Below, piece after piece: positions 1 to 6,245 of a stretch of 21,880 nucleotides of DNA. The stretch covers positions 1 to 21,880 of the forward strand of contig CASDHD010000011.1 of the NCBI GenBank assembly GCA_949280095.1. The letters run 5' to 3'. The notes under the pieces are model-generated. The model saw nothing but the letters and a program-made list of their open reading frames with translations, ran no database searches and had not been told where the DNA came from. A program made the translations under genes and the position numbers. Numbering within the stretch: the first letter of the stretch is position 1; each line of letters begins with the position of its first letter. The DNA comes from an uncultured Bacilli bacterium (GTDB taxonomy: Bacteria; Bacillota_I; Bacilli_A; RF39; UBA660).

Positions 1-31
1 TATCATGTTCTTTTCTATTTTCATAGTTCCA

Positions 32-91
32 TCACGCACAAACTAGGACACAGCGTTGTTTTTTATTTTTATTAAATTTTTCTAATTCCAT
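32..91 (-). CDS. Possible 19-residue leader ORF of a unit leaving the left edge
   Basis: A short reading frame starts at the ATG at 91-89, with an AGGAAGGG ribosome site at 101-108 nine bases upstream, and stops at TGA at 34-32. It lies directly downstream of a good sigma-A promoter (142-170), so transcription is likely. The predicted product is Lys/Asn-rich with two cysteines and I do not recognise it. A second frame opens at the ATG at 24-22 and runs off the edge, so this may be a leader peptide or the broken 5' end of a longer gene. Reading through the TGA gives ten more residues to the edge without another stop. Too little sequence is present to decide. Confidence 0.3.
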   Translation of the reverse strand: MELEKFNKNKKQRCVLVCA

Positions 92-107
92 AAAATCATA
101 CCCTTCC

Positions 108-130
108 TAAGCAAATTAGCAATTTGCTTA
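108..130. repeat. Perfect 10-3-10 inverted repeat in the left control region
   Basis: TAAGCAAATT, a 3-base AGC spacer, then AATTTGCTTA. It lies between the minus-strand -10 box (142-147) and the ribosome site at 101-108. It could be a repressor operator or a hairpin in the 5' untranslated RNA. It has no T-run, so it is not a typical terminator. Perfect symmetry over 20 paired bases argues against chance, although the A/T-rich setting weakens that argument. Confidence 0.6.
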
Positions 131-141
131 TCCTAACTCCA

Positions 142-185
142 ATTATAATACGCGTATCGCGTAACATCAAGAAAAAATATACGCG
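142..185 (-). promoter_or_regulatory. Minus-strand sigma-A promoter with palindromic operator in the spacer
   Basis: On the minus strand, TTGATG (165-170) and TATAAT (142-147) are 17 bases apart, which is optimal. The spacer holds the palindrome TACGCG-TAT-CGCGTA (149-163). A third copy of the half-site TACGCG is at 180-185, toward the XRE gene. An operator between -35 and -10 is the classic position for a repressor. The adjacent, divergently read XRE-family protein is the obvious candidate to bind it, repressing this unit and possibly itself. I see no convincing plus-strand promoter with standard spacing, so autoregulation is less certain. Confidence 0.65.
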
Positions 186-219
186 AAATGAGAAAATTTA
201 TTTGAGGGATTAAAGAATT

Positions 220-456
220 ATGATTGGGAAAATATTAAAAACTATGCGCAAAAAAGCACAAATACCACAAAATCAATTAGCAAAAAAATGTAATATTGCT
301 AATACCACATTAAGTGGATATGAAAGTAATTATAGAGAACCAACTTTTACCACTATAGAAAAAATAGCCAATGAATGCGGCTACGAAATAATATTTAAAA
401 ATACAACAACTAACGAAATTTTAACCAGTAAAAATATAGACAGAAAAGAAATTTAA
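220..456 (+). CDS. XRE-family helix-turn-helix regulator
   Basis: A 78-residue protein made almost entirely of a Cro/C1-type DNA-binding domain (about residues 4-60). The helix-turn-helix is visible around QNQLAKKCNIANTTLSGYE, and the following segment through TIEKIANECG is the usual fourth/fifth helix region. A short charged tail follows. The start is ATG 220 with GAGGG at 204-208. It is the only plus-strand gene in the left half, is divergent from a promoter at 142-170, and shares a bidirectional terminator with spoVG. Single-domain XRE proteins of this size are typically repressors of phage, toxin-antitoxin or other accessory loci. The target here is probably the TACGCG palindrome upstream, by inference from position. 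The partner gene is off the window. Confidence 0.85.
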   Translation: MIGKILKTMRKKAQIPQNQLAKKCNIANTTLSGYESNYREPTFTTIEKIANECGYEIIFKNTTTNEILTSKNIDRKEI

Positions 457-460
457 CCAC

Positions 461-492
461 AAAAAAATCTAGACCAAAATCTAGATTTTTTA
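461..492. terminator. Bidirectional terminator between the XRE gene and spoVG
   Basis: AAAAAATCTAGA (462-473), a 6-base loop, then TCTAGATTTTTT (480-491): a perfect 12-bp stem whose flanks give a U-run in both directions. It starts 4 bases after the XRE stop and ends 8 bases before the spoVG stop, so it ends both convergent transcripts. Confidence 0.9.
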
Positions 493-499
493 ATCCAAC

Positions 500-766
500 T
501 TATTCTGCTTCTTCTACTTTATTATATTCTTCTAATATAGCATTTTGAAACATAGTACGAATCTCAGTATTAATTGGATGAGCAATGTCTTTATATTCCC
601 CAGTAGCTGTTTTTCTACTAGGCATAGCTATAAATAAACCATTATCTCCTTCAATAATACGGATATCATGAATGGCAAAAGAATCATCAACAACTACTGT
701 TGCTATTCCTTTCATTCTATTTCCATCTCTTTCAAATTTACGAACTGTTACTGATGTAATTTTCAT
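500..766 (-). CDS. spoVG: SpoVG RNA-binding regulator
   Basis: An 88-residue protein matching SpoVG over its whole length. It has the conserved VHDIR-like segment (IHDIRIIEG), the NGLFIAMPSRKT core and the DIAHPIN motif that marks the family. Bacillus SpoVG is 97 residues, so this copy lacks part of the variable acidic tail. SpoVG binds nucleic acid and affects sporulation septum timing and cell-surface gene expression in other Firmicutes. The start is ATG 766 with AAGGAG just upstream. It has its own sigma-A-like promoter in the gap to veg. In B. subtilis spoVG precedes glmU/prs, but here it ends at a strong terminator and those genes are absent. Confidence 0.95.
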   Translation of the reverse strand: MKITSVTVRKFERDGNRMKGIATVVVDDSFAIHDIRIIEGDNGLFIAMPSRKTATGEYKDIAHPINTEIRTMFQNAILEEYNKVEEAE

Positions 767-811
767 GCTTACACTCCTTCTAAAGTTTTTATTTTCTAGT
801 AACTTAATACT

Positions 812-840
812 ATTTTATGATAAATCTGCAAAGTTATCAA
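812..840 (-). promoter_or_regulatory. Candidate sigma-A promoter of spoVG
   Basis: TTGATA (835-840) and TAAAAT (812-817) on the minus strand are separated by exactly 17 bases. They sit in the veg-spoVG gap, about 45 bases upstream of the spoVG start. B. subtilis spoVG uses sigma-H; this looks like a vegetative promoter instead. Confidence 0.6.
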
Positions 841-846
841 GAGTTT

Positions 847-1059
847 TTACAAATACTTGATACGAATTTCACCAGTTGCGATATCGGAATACGTAAAACT
901 TTTCTCAACTCCACCTTCATTTACCGTAAAAATACTAGGATATACGTTTGAAATAAATCCCTGTACTTTATAATTTTTATTACGCATTCCATAAACTGAA
1001 ACCTCAACATTTTCATTTAAATGTTTTTTTACCTCGTCTTTAATCACATCTAAATTCAT
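847..1059 (-). CDS. veg: Veg protein (biofilm-associated small protein)
   Basis: A 70-residue protein of the Veg (DUF1021) family. Family hallmarks are the basic/variable centre followed by the G-x-I-x-x-x-YPSIFTV segment and the ending with the SYSD/TYSDIATGEI-like motif. Bacillus Veg is 86 residues, so this is slightly short. Its position directly after yabG matches the B. subtilis order yabG-veg. The start is ATG 1059 with a GGGGGA ribosome site 4 bases upstream, in the 9-base gap to yabG, so it is likely co-transcribed with yabG. In Bacillus, Veg is highly expressed and promotes biofilm gene expression; the biochemical role is not known in detail. Confidence 0.9.
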   Translation of the reverse strand: MNLDVIKDEVKKHLNENVEVSVYGMRNKNYKVQGFISNVYPSIFTVNEGGVEKSFTYSDIATGEIRIKYL

Positions 1060-1068
1060 ATTTCCCCC

Positions 1069-1848
1069 TTATCTTGGATATCCCACATACATAAGACCAT
1101 TTGACATAATACCACCCATGCCATCACTACCATACTTTGTTTTCTCAAGCATTGTAAGTAAATCCACTTCTTTGTTTCTTTCCGTCAAAGAAAGCGTCGT
1201 TGCAATAATAGCTGGATCTAAACAATGAATATTAACTCGTTTTGGACTAGACGCAAAATTTGCACCTGCCTTAATAAGTTCTTCATAATTACTTTGACAA
1301 GCACCAGCAATTACAACCAATTTTTCATGACTTTTTTCATATCTTCGACATTCTTGCACAGCTTTCACAAAATTTTCTGTATTTTTATAACTATGAATAT
1401 CATCTAACTTACCTTTTTTTCGAAAATAAGCATCATGTCCCGTAATAATAACAATATCAGGTTTATATTCTTCTAATAAACCACGTATTTTAGATGGTAT
1501 TTCCACCTCGCTTATTTTTTTGCCGACTGCAAACAAATTGTGTTTCTTATAATATGCCAAACAACGATTTAAATATTCATTATCGCCATCTATATGTAAC
1601 ACCTTACCTGGCAAATAAAAGTAAGCACTTCGATCAAGATTATCCTCTTCTTCATCTTCGACATTCATTTCAAGTTCACTACGCTCTTCCTCTGTAACTA
1701 TTTTTAAGTCATCCATTGGACTATCCGCATACAAACGAACATCCATTCCTTTAAGATAGCATTTATCACCCTTAACATTCATGACTTTAAAAACCGTATC
1801 ATGTTCATAACTCTTACGTGTGACGAAATCACCTTTTTTTATTTTCAT
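1069..1848 (-). CDS. yabG: YabG sporulation-specific cysteine protease
   Basis: A 259-residue protein (Bacillus about 290) aligning with YabG throughout. The N-terminal GDFVTRKSYEHD segment, the PGKVLHIDGDN region, the ITGHDAY motif (His138) and AGACQSNYE (Cys184) are all present. His and Cys at these places are the catalytic residues proposed for YabG, which trims spore coat proteins (Bacillus) or CspBA/SipL (clostridia) during spore formation. An acidic stretch at about residues 54-70 replaces a longer Bacillus linker. The start is ATG 1848. It lies between ksgA and veg as in B. subtilis, separated from ksgA by a terminator at 1879-1905. Its presence is strong evidence for endospore formation. 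I could not define a sporulation-sigma promoter upstream. Confidence 0.95.
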   Translation of the reverse strand: MKIKKGDFVTRKSYEHDTVFKVMNVKGDKCYLKGMDVRLYADSPMDDLKIVTEEERSELEMNVEDEEEDNLDRSAYFYLPGKVLHIDGDNEYLNRCLAYYKKHNLFAVGKKISEVEIPSKIRGLLEEYKPDIVIITGHDAYFRKKGKLDDIHSYKNTENFVKAVQECRRYEKSHEKLVVIAGACQSNYEELIKAGANFASSPKRVNIHCLDPAIIATTLSLTERNKEVDLLTMLEKTKYGSDGMGGIMSNGLMYVGYPR

Positions 1849-1878
1849 AAAAGTTTCACCACTATAATATATGCCCAG

Positions 1879-1905
1879 AAAAAAAAATTACTACTAAAAT
1901 AGTAA
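1879..1905 (-). terminator. Likely intrinsic terminator after ksgA
   Basis: On the minus strand, TTACTA, a 6-base loop and TAGTAA are followed by nine T (1879-1887). The 6-bp A/T-rich stem is weak but the U-run is long. It lies about 135 bases past the ksgA stop, in the 190-base gap before yabG, which otherwise holds only A/T-rich sequence. Confidence 0.5.
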
Positions 1906-2038
1906 AAATTTAATCAATCACACATGATATAGAAATAATATAATACTTCCCCTATCATTAACAAATGCCACCTTATCATTAAAAAATTCAGTGTATATAT
2001 TTTAAATTAGTCATTCTATTTTATAACACCCTCAAAAT

Positions 2039-2830
2039 CTAAAAACTTGATTCATATTCATTTACTAACGATTTAAAATCTTCTTTACTAATTTCTTCAG
2101 CACGTACACTTTCTTTATACCCTAATCCATCTAGAATTCTTTTTATCTTCTCCCAATCATAGTTCTTTAAATTATTTCTTAAAGTCTTACGTTTATTTAA
2201 AAAAGCATCTCGAATAAATTGAAAGTAAAATTCTTTATTAAAAACACCAAGTTCTTTTTTTCTAGTTAATTTAATAACCGCACTATCTACTTTAGGTGAA
2301 GGGATAAAATGTTCTCTACCTACTTGAAATAAAAAGGAAGCATCATACTCTAAATCCACATACAAAGTAAAAGCATTATATTCTTTATGTTTACTTTCTG
2401 CTGTAATTCTACTTGCAAACTCTTTTTGGACAAGTAAAACAATTTCTTTTGGTTTTACTTCCATTTCAATTAACTTACTGATGATTGGAGATGTAATATA
2501 ATAAGGAATATTGGCAACTACATATAAATTCTCATAAGGAATACCTTTTATATCTTCTACTATATTTTGCTTTAAAAAGTCACCATAAATTATCTTACTT
2601 TTTTCACTTTTATAATTTTTCAAGTATTCCTCCATACGTTCATCAATTTCGTAACATAACAAATAACTATTTTTTAAAAATAAATATTCTGTTAATGCAC
2701 CCATACCAGGGCCAATTTCAAGTATTAAATCGTTTTCTCCTACTTCTACACTAGATGCAATTTTACTCAATACTTCTTTATTTTTCAAAAAATTTTGGCC
2801 ATATCTTTTTTGGGCCTTTAAGTATTCCAT
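2039..2830 (-). CDS. ksgA: 16S rRNA dimethyladenosine transferase RsmA (KsgA)
   Basis: RsmA dimethylates the two adjacent adenines in the helix 45 loop of 16S rRNA late in 30S assembly, using SAM. The 263-residue protein has the family start KRYGQNFL, the SAM-binding EIGPGMG (residues 38-44), the acidic ribose-binding residue in CYEIDE, and the catalytic NIPYY motif (107-111). The C-terminal small domain is complete, ending near the RAEEIS segment. I place the start at ATG 2830, with GGAGGG five bases upstream. The frame is open 12 codons further, but that would overlap the upstream 3D-domain gene by 10 bases and lacks family similarity. RNase M5 (rnmV), normally just before ksgA in Bacillus, is missing. 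Confidence 0.95.
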   Translation of the reverse strand: MEYLKAQKRYGQNFLKNKEVLSKIASSVEVGENDLILEIGPGMGALTEYLFLKNSYLLCYEIDERMEEYLKNYKSEKSKIIYGDFLKQNIVEDIKGIPYENLYVVANIPYYITSPIISKLIEMEVKPKEIVLLVQKEFASRITAESKHKEYNAFTLYVDLEYDASFLFQVGREHFIPSPKVDSAVIKLTRKKELGVFNKEFYFQFIRDAFLNKRKTLRNNLKNYDWEKIKRILDGLGYKESVRAEEISKEDFKSLVNEYESSF

Positions 2831-2856
2831 ACTATCCCTCCAACTTAAAAAATGGC

Positions 2857-3393
2857 TTATTGCCATCCATTTCTTAAAACATCATAAGTGACTGTAGAAC
2901 GTCCAACCTTGTAAGCATAAGCTTCATTTGAAGTCAATAAATCCAAATCTGCTCCCAACACACCACGATCAAGAACAATAGCAAGAACAGGGTCACTAGA
3001 TAACTTACTATTATTAAGTCTTATAATCGTTCCACAAGGTAAATTTTTACTAGAAGCAACAATTCGAACATTACCATAAGAAATATCATTATACGTTTCT
3101 GTTCCATCCAAAACATTGTACTTTGGTAAACATGCTAGTTTTCCACTACAAAGTGGACAAGTTGGCAAGTAACTTGTTAAATCCCCTGTAAAAGTATCTT
3201 TAGCACTATATAAATCATTTGCTATATCTTCTTTTAATTTCATAGCCATAGTAGCTAAATCAATTGATTTATTATAATTATCGTTTAATACTTTTGTCTC
3301 TTTTATGTTATTACTAGACTCTACAAAAATAACTAACAAAACAAGCAAAGCGATTTGAGAAATTTTTTTTATTGACTTAAATATATTTCGCAT
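2857..3393 (-). CDS. Membrane-anchored or secreted 3D-domain protein (yabE position)
   Basis: A 178-residue protein. A basic N-terminus and hydrophobic stretch (about residues 11-24) form a signal anchor or signal peptide, followed by a short linker. The C-terminal half (about 68-178) looks like a 3D/double-psi beta-barrel domain: VRIVASSKNLPCGTIIRL, then the LDRG...LDLLTSNE segment carrying the Asp residues typical of 3D domains. These domains occur in MltA-like and YabE/YocH-type cell-wall hydrolases. Bacillus YabE lies at this place between tatD and ksgA but has extra DUF348/G5 repeats, absent here. Four cysteines (79, 82, 88, 120), including a CPLC pair, suggest disulfides or metal binding. 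The start is ATG 3393 with GGGAGAG upstream. Peptidoglycan cleavage is a reasonable guess, not proven. Confidence 0.75.
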   Translation of the reverse strand: MRNIFKSIKKISQIALLVLLVIFVESSNNIKETKVLNDNYNKSIDLATMAMKLKEDIANDLYSAKDTFTGDLTSYLPTCPLCSGKLACLPKYNVLDGTETYNDISYGNVRIVASSKNLPCGTIIRLNNSKLSSDPVLAIVLDRGVLGADLDLLTSNEAYAYKVGRSTVTYDVLRNGWQ

Positions 3394-3446
3394 TAAATCT
3401 CTCCCTTCGCAATTGTTTTTCTACAAATAGTGTATCAAATATACAT

Positions 3447-4193
3447 TTAAATGTCAAAAACACGTTGAATGTTTGCATTCGTAATTTCTGATAAAGTTTC
3501 ACGAGAAACATGATAGATTTCACTAACATAATCTGCAATCGTCAATACTTTACTAGGTTCATTTCTTTTTCCTCGAAAAGGAACAGGTGTTAAATAAGGA
3601 CTATCCGTTTCTAATACAATGCTATGTAAATCAACTTCTTTTATGACATCTTTTAAATTACAATTTTTAAATGTAATAACACCATTAATTCCTAATAAAA
3701 AACCCATCTTTATATAAATTTTGGCAGTTTCTAAACTTCCACTAAAGGAATGAATAACGCCCTTTACCTTATACTTTTTTAAACATTCTATAGTATCCTG
3801 TGTTGCTTCTCTAGAATGAATAACAACAGGAAGATCATACTTTTCTGCTAGAGCAAGTTGTAATTCAAATAATTTAATCTGTTTCTCCTTCGTTTCCTTC
3901 TCATAATGATAATCCAAACCAATCTCTCCAATCGCAATAATCTTGGGATGAGATAAATTTTTCTCTATAAATTCTAAATCGCTTTCTTTAAAACTCTCTA
4001 CCTCTTCTGGATGAACTCCTAAAGTTCCATAAATTTCCCCTTTTTCTAATAAAGATAAAACTTCTTTATTTGATTTATCATCACAACCCGCTACAATCAT
4101 ACGATTTACCCTATTTTCTTTTGCAAGTTTTATAATTTCATCTATATCTTCATAGTATTCCTGAAATAAATGGCAATGTGTATCGCAAAACAT
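3447..4193 (-). CDS. tatD: TatD-family metal-dependent deoxyribonuclease
   Basis: A 248-residue TIM-barrel hydrolase with all the TatD metal-site motifs: DTHCH at the N-terminus, GEIGLDYH near residue 90, VVIHSR, the IHSFSG segment and the C-terminal ETDSPYL. Length equals the usual 250-260. TatD enzymes have 3'-5' exonuclease or AP endonuclease activity on DNA; the Bacillus homologue is yabD, directly after metS. Here it follows metG too, but two accessory genes lie between. The start is ATG 4193 with an AGGAGGG ribosome site. No promoter of its own was identified, and the terminator at 4221-4252 precedes it, so one is expected in the short gap or within read-through RNA. Confidence 0.93.
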   Translation of the reverse strand: MFCDTHCHLFQEYYEDIDEIIKLAKENRVNRMIVAGCDDKSNKEVLSLLEKGEIYGTLGVHPEEVESFKESDLEFIEKNLSHPKIIAIGEIGLDYHYEKETKEKQIKLFELQLALAEKYDLPVVIHSREATQDTIECLKKYKVKGVIHSFSGSLETAKIYIKMGFLLGINGVITFKNCNLKDVIKEVDLHSIVLETDSPYLTPVPFRGKRNEPSKVLTIADYVSEIYHVSRETLSEITNANIQRVFDI

Positions 4194-4220
4194 AAGTATC
4201 CCTCCTAAAACAAATATAAC

Positions 4221-4252
4221 AAAAATAAAAGAAGAAGTAAAATTACCTCTTC
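4221..4252 (-). terminator. Intrinsic terminator after the MerR-family gene
   Basis: On the minus strand, GAAGAGGTAA, two bases and TTACTTCTTC form a 10-bp stem with one G-U pair, followed by TTTTATTTTT. It begins ten bases after the TGA stop of the merR gene. This also supports TGA being a true stop in this genome. Confidence 0.85.
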
Positions 4253-4261
4253 AAAAAAATA

Positions 4262-5269
4262 TCAAATCTGTTCTTTTTCTAATACATAATAGCCATTTAT
4301 CATTTTCCCAAATATATAATCGCCACTTTTCCACTCAACAATTAAATAATCTTTCCCATTAATAGTTTTATAATCATATTTACAAAGTGTATCTTTAAGA
4401 CATAAATCAAGAATATAACCTTTAGTATAAGTAGTATTAATAATATTATCTCCATAATCAATCATAACCTTATTATCAGGAGTAACAACAATTTGTTTCA
4501 TGGATAAATCATACGTACTCTTTTCCACTCTTAAAGCAAATTCATCTTTATTATTAATAAAATCAATACTTTTCCAAAATCCAATTAATTTTTTATCTTC
4601 CACAAAATCTATTTGCGTATTGTCCCTTACCCGAATATCGTCAACAGTATAAATACGATTATCTACTCTTTTGTATACTGCTATCTTAGCCTCATTTTTA
4701 TCCATTGGATCTATTAACTCCACAAACATCGTATCATTTTCTATCTCATACTTATTTTCACGCCCCGAAATATAAAGAATTCCTTTTGTCCAAGAAATGA
4801 CCCAATATTCTTGACCACTTGGCATTAAATATAATTCTTTTATTCCTAAATCAAATTCAATTGTTTTTTTTGGATAGTCTTTCTTTCTTTCATAAACTCC
4901 TTCCAATTGCCATTTACCTATAGCATTTTCGTCATTAATAAACGTTTTCAAATTTTTCATTCCTCCATCTTCTTTTGAAAGAGTTTTCAAAATATGAATT
5001 TGACTGGAATATTTTTTTATTTGTTCTTCATATTCTTTTATTTTTTTCTGTACTAAATCATCACTTAAATTATGAATTTCACTTAATTCTAAGCCTAATT
5101 CTTTTAAAGCCATAATTTTACTCATTTGTATGATATTGGATTTATCAAAATACCTATACCCAGAATAAATATCTACAAAAGCAGGAGTTAATAAACCTTT
5201 CTTTTCATAATAACGAATTGTTTTAAGTGAAACATTAAATAATTTTGCAAAATCTCCAATTTTAATCAT
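4262..5269 (-). CDS. MerR-family regulator with duplicated C-terminal sensor-like domain
   Basis: 335 residues. The N-terminus (1-70) is a MerR winged helix: IGDFAKLFNVSLKTIRYYE, the second helix pair around GLLTPAFVD, and the GYRYFD segment. A coiled-coil dimerisation helix (about 75-105) follows. The C-terminal two thirds hold two related units of about 110 residues, one opening with IGKWQLEG and one with IGFWKSID. Each ends in an aromatic strand (YWVISWTKG..., YLIVEWKSGDY), as in lipocalin-like beta barrels attached to some Firmicutes regulators and M56 peptidases. The ligand is unknown. The start is ATG 5269 (RBS AGAGAGGA); an upstream ATG at 5293 overlaps the -10 box of its own promoter, so it cannot be used from that RNA. 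It is an orphan: no efflux pump lies nearby. It ends in TGA before a terminator. Confidence 0.85.
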   Translation of the reverse strand: MIKIGDFAKLFNVSLKTIRYYEKKGLLTPAFVDIYSGYRYFDKSNIIQMSKIMALKELGLELSEIHNLSDDLVQKKIKEYEEQIKKYSSQIHILKTLSKEDGGMKNLKTFINDENAIGKWQLEGVYERKKDYPKKTIEFDLGIKELYLMPSGQEYWVISWTKGILYISGRENKYEIENDTMFVELIDPMDKNEAKIAVYKRVDNRIYTVDDIRVRDNTQIDFVEDKKLIGFWKSIDFINNKDEFALRVEKSTYDLSMKQIVVTPDNKVMIDYGDNIINTTYTKGYILDLCLKDTLCKYDYKTINGKDYLIVEWKSGDYIFGKMINGYYVLEKEQI

Positions 5270-5291
5270 AATCTTCCTCTCTTTCAATTGC

Positions 5292-5322
5292 ATTTTAATC
5301 CTAACCTCAAGGGAAGAGTCAA
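5292..5322 (-). promoter_or_regulatory. MerR-type promoter (19-bp spacer) of the merR gene
   Basis: TTGACT (5317-5322) and TAAAAT (5292-5297) on the minus strand are 19 bases apart. This is the over-long spacer that MerR-family activators correct by twisting DNA. The spacer holds an imperfect dyad, CTTCCCTTGAGGTTAG, like the operators of many MerR proteins. The expected RNA start is about 8 bases before the ribosome site of the gene, so the regulator most likely controls itself. Confidence 0.8.
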
Positions 5323-5326
5323 GATT

Positions 5327-6163
5327 TTATTTAACAAGATTTTTTTTCATATCTACGCTTTGTTTATGTAAAGCAAGTAATAATGCTTTATTAAATTCTT
5401 CTTCTATATACGGATTATTAGAAGCAGTTATAGCATCATACAAATGACTTTCTAAATCCTCCTTTTTTGTTTTACAAATAATTTGTCCTTGATATAAATT
5501 TTTTCTTACTTCTTCATCATAAACGGCTTCATTTGCTAAATCAATAAACATACCATCCTCATCTTGTACTACACTATGATAAAAAGTACCTCTATAATAA
5601 AAGGGTAAAAGTTGTGTAACCAAACTTGCATTATCCAAAATTTGTAATAAATCCCACGAAACATTATGACAATCTCCTGGCATATTGTTATTATTTCTTA
5701 CATAAGCCATTTTACTATAACTTCCACGAAAATAATCCCGTAAACTACAAAAAGAATATTTTCCAAAACAACTATTTAATACCACCATTCCATTATTATA
5801 AGAAATATTTTCTATATAAGGGGAATTTAAAAGCAATTCGCTTTTTTCTCGATTCAATCTCTTATTGGTTGAAACTCCTAAAATAAACATACTATCTAAA
5901 ATATCATAAAACATTTTATAATGACTTTCTTCTAATAATTGATAATAAAGAGAAATATATTGTGGGTAAAATTTAAAAACATAATCTTTTAAAGAACGAC
6001 TTAAATCATCATAATCATTTTCTTTCACCATATAGATTAATTTGACTTCTTCTATATCTATCTTTGTTTGCCCTAAAAATAATTCTACAAATTCTTTTAA
6101 TTTTTGATTGTTTAAATCTTTATATTGTTCTTCATTTTGATAAAATACACTTTCATAGTTCAT
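5327..6163 (-). CDS. Hypothetical protein with possible Cys-His-Asp catalytic triad
   Basis: 278 residues; I do not recognise a named family. The N-terminal 110 residues are charged and probably helical. The second half contains GDCHNVSW (Cys165), GTFYHSVV (His196) and GMFIDLANE (Asp208). Their order and spacing (31 and 12 residues), with a small or aromatic setting, resemble papain-fold and transglutaminase-like enzymes. A thiol protease, transglutaminase or deamidase is therefore possible, but this rests on motif reading only. No signal peptide or membrane segment is apparent, so a cytoplasmic location is likely. It starts at ATG 6163 with AAGGGG upstream, and the merR-type promoter begins right at its stop codon. 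It lies between metG and the merR gene, outside the conserved Bacillus order, so it is accessory. Confidence 0.6.
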   Translation of the reverse strand: MNYESVFYQNEEQYKDLNNQKLKEFVELFLGQTKIDIEEVKLIYMVKENDYDDLSRSLKDYVFKFYPQYISLYYQLLEESHYKMFYDILDSMFILGVSTNKRLNREKSELLLNSPYIENISYNNGMVVLNSCFGKYSFCSLRDYFRGSYSKMAYVRNNNNMPGDCHNVSWDLLQILDNASLVTQLLPFYYRGTFYHSVVQDEDGMFIDLANEAVYDEEVRKNLYQGQIICKTKKEDLESHLYDAITASNNPYIEEEFNKALLLALHKQSVDMKKNLVK

Positions 6164-6194
6164 TCTTAAAATCCCCTTTTTTATAACAGCACTT

Positions 6195-6200
6195 ATTATA
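6195..6200 (-). promoter_or_regulatory. Possible -10 box for the hypothetical gene
   Basis: A perfect TATAAT on the minus strand, 31 bases upstream of the ATG at 6163 and just past the metG terminator. No good -35 is found at 17 bases (TCTTTC), so this is tentative. Confidence 0.4.
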
Positions 6201-6220
6201 CACGAATTTAAAAAAAAGGA

Positions 6221-6244
6221 AAGAAAAAAAGCAATACGCTTGCT
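6221..6244 (-). terminator. Intrinsic terminator after metG
   Basis: AGCAA, 5-base loop, TTGCT on the minus strand (extendable to 8 bp with a G-U pair), followed by a T-run with one interruption. It starts within two bases of the metG stop codon. Confidence 0.75.
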
Positions 6245-6245
6245 C

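Noticed and set aside
124..149. Plus-strand promoter TTGCTT/TATAAT for the XRE gene
   Set aside because: Spacing is only 14 bases; not a convincing sigma-A promoter, though the -10 alone is perfect.
672..860. Plus-strand open frame across spoVG
   Set aside because: It is antisense to the well-supported spoVG, has no ribosome site and encodes no recognisable protein; other antisense frames in yabG, metG, mfd and dnaX are the same kind of shadow.
1862..1876. Sigma-K-like -10 (CATATATTA) just upstream of yabG
   Set aside because: No AC-type -35 at the right distance, and the RNA would start too close to the ATG to keep a ribosome site.
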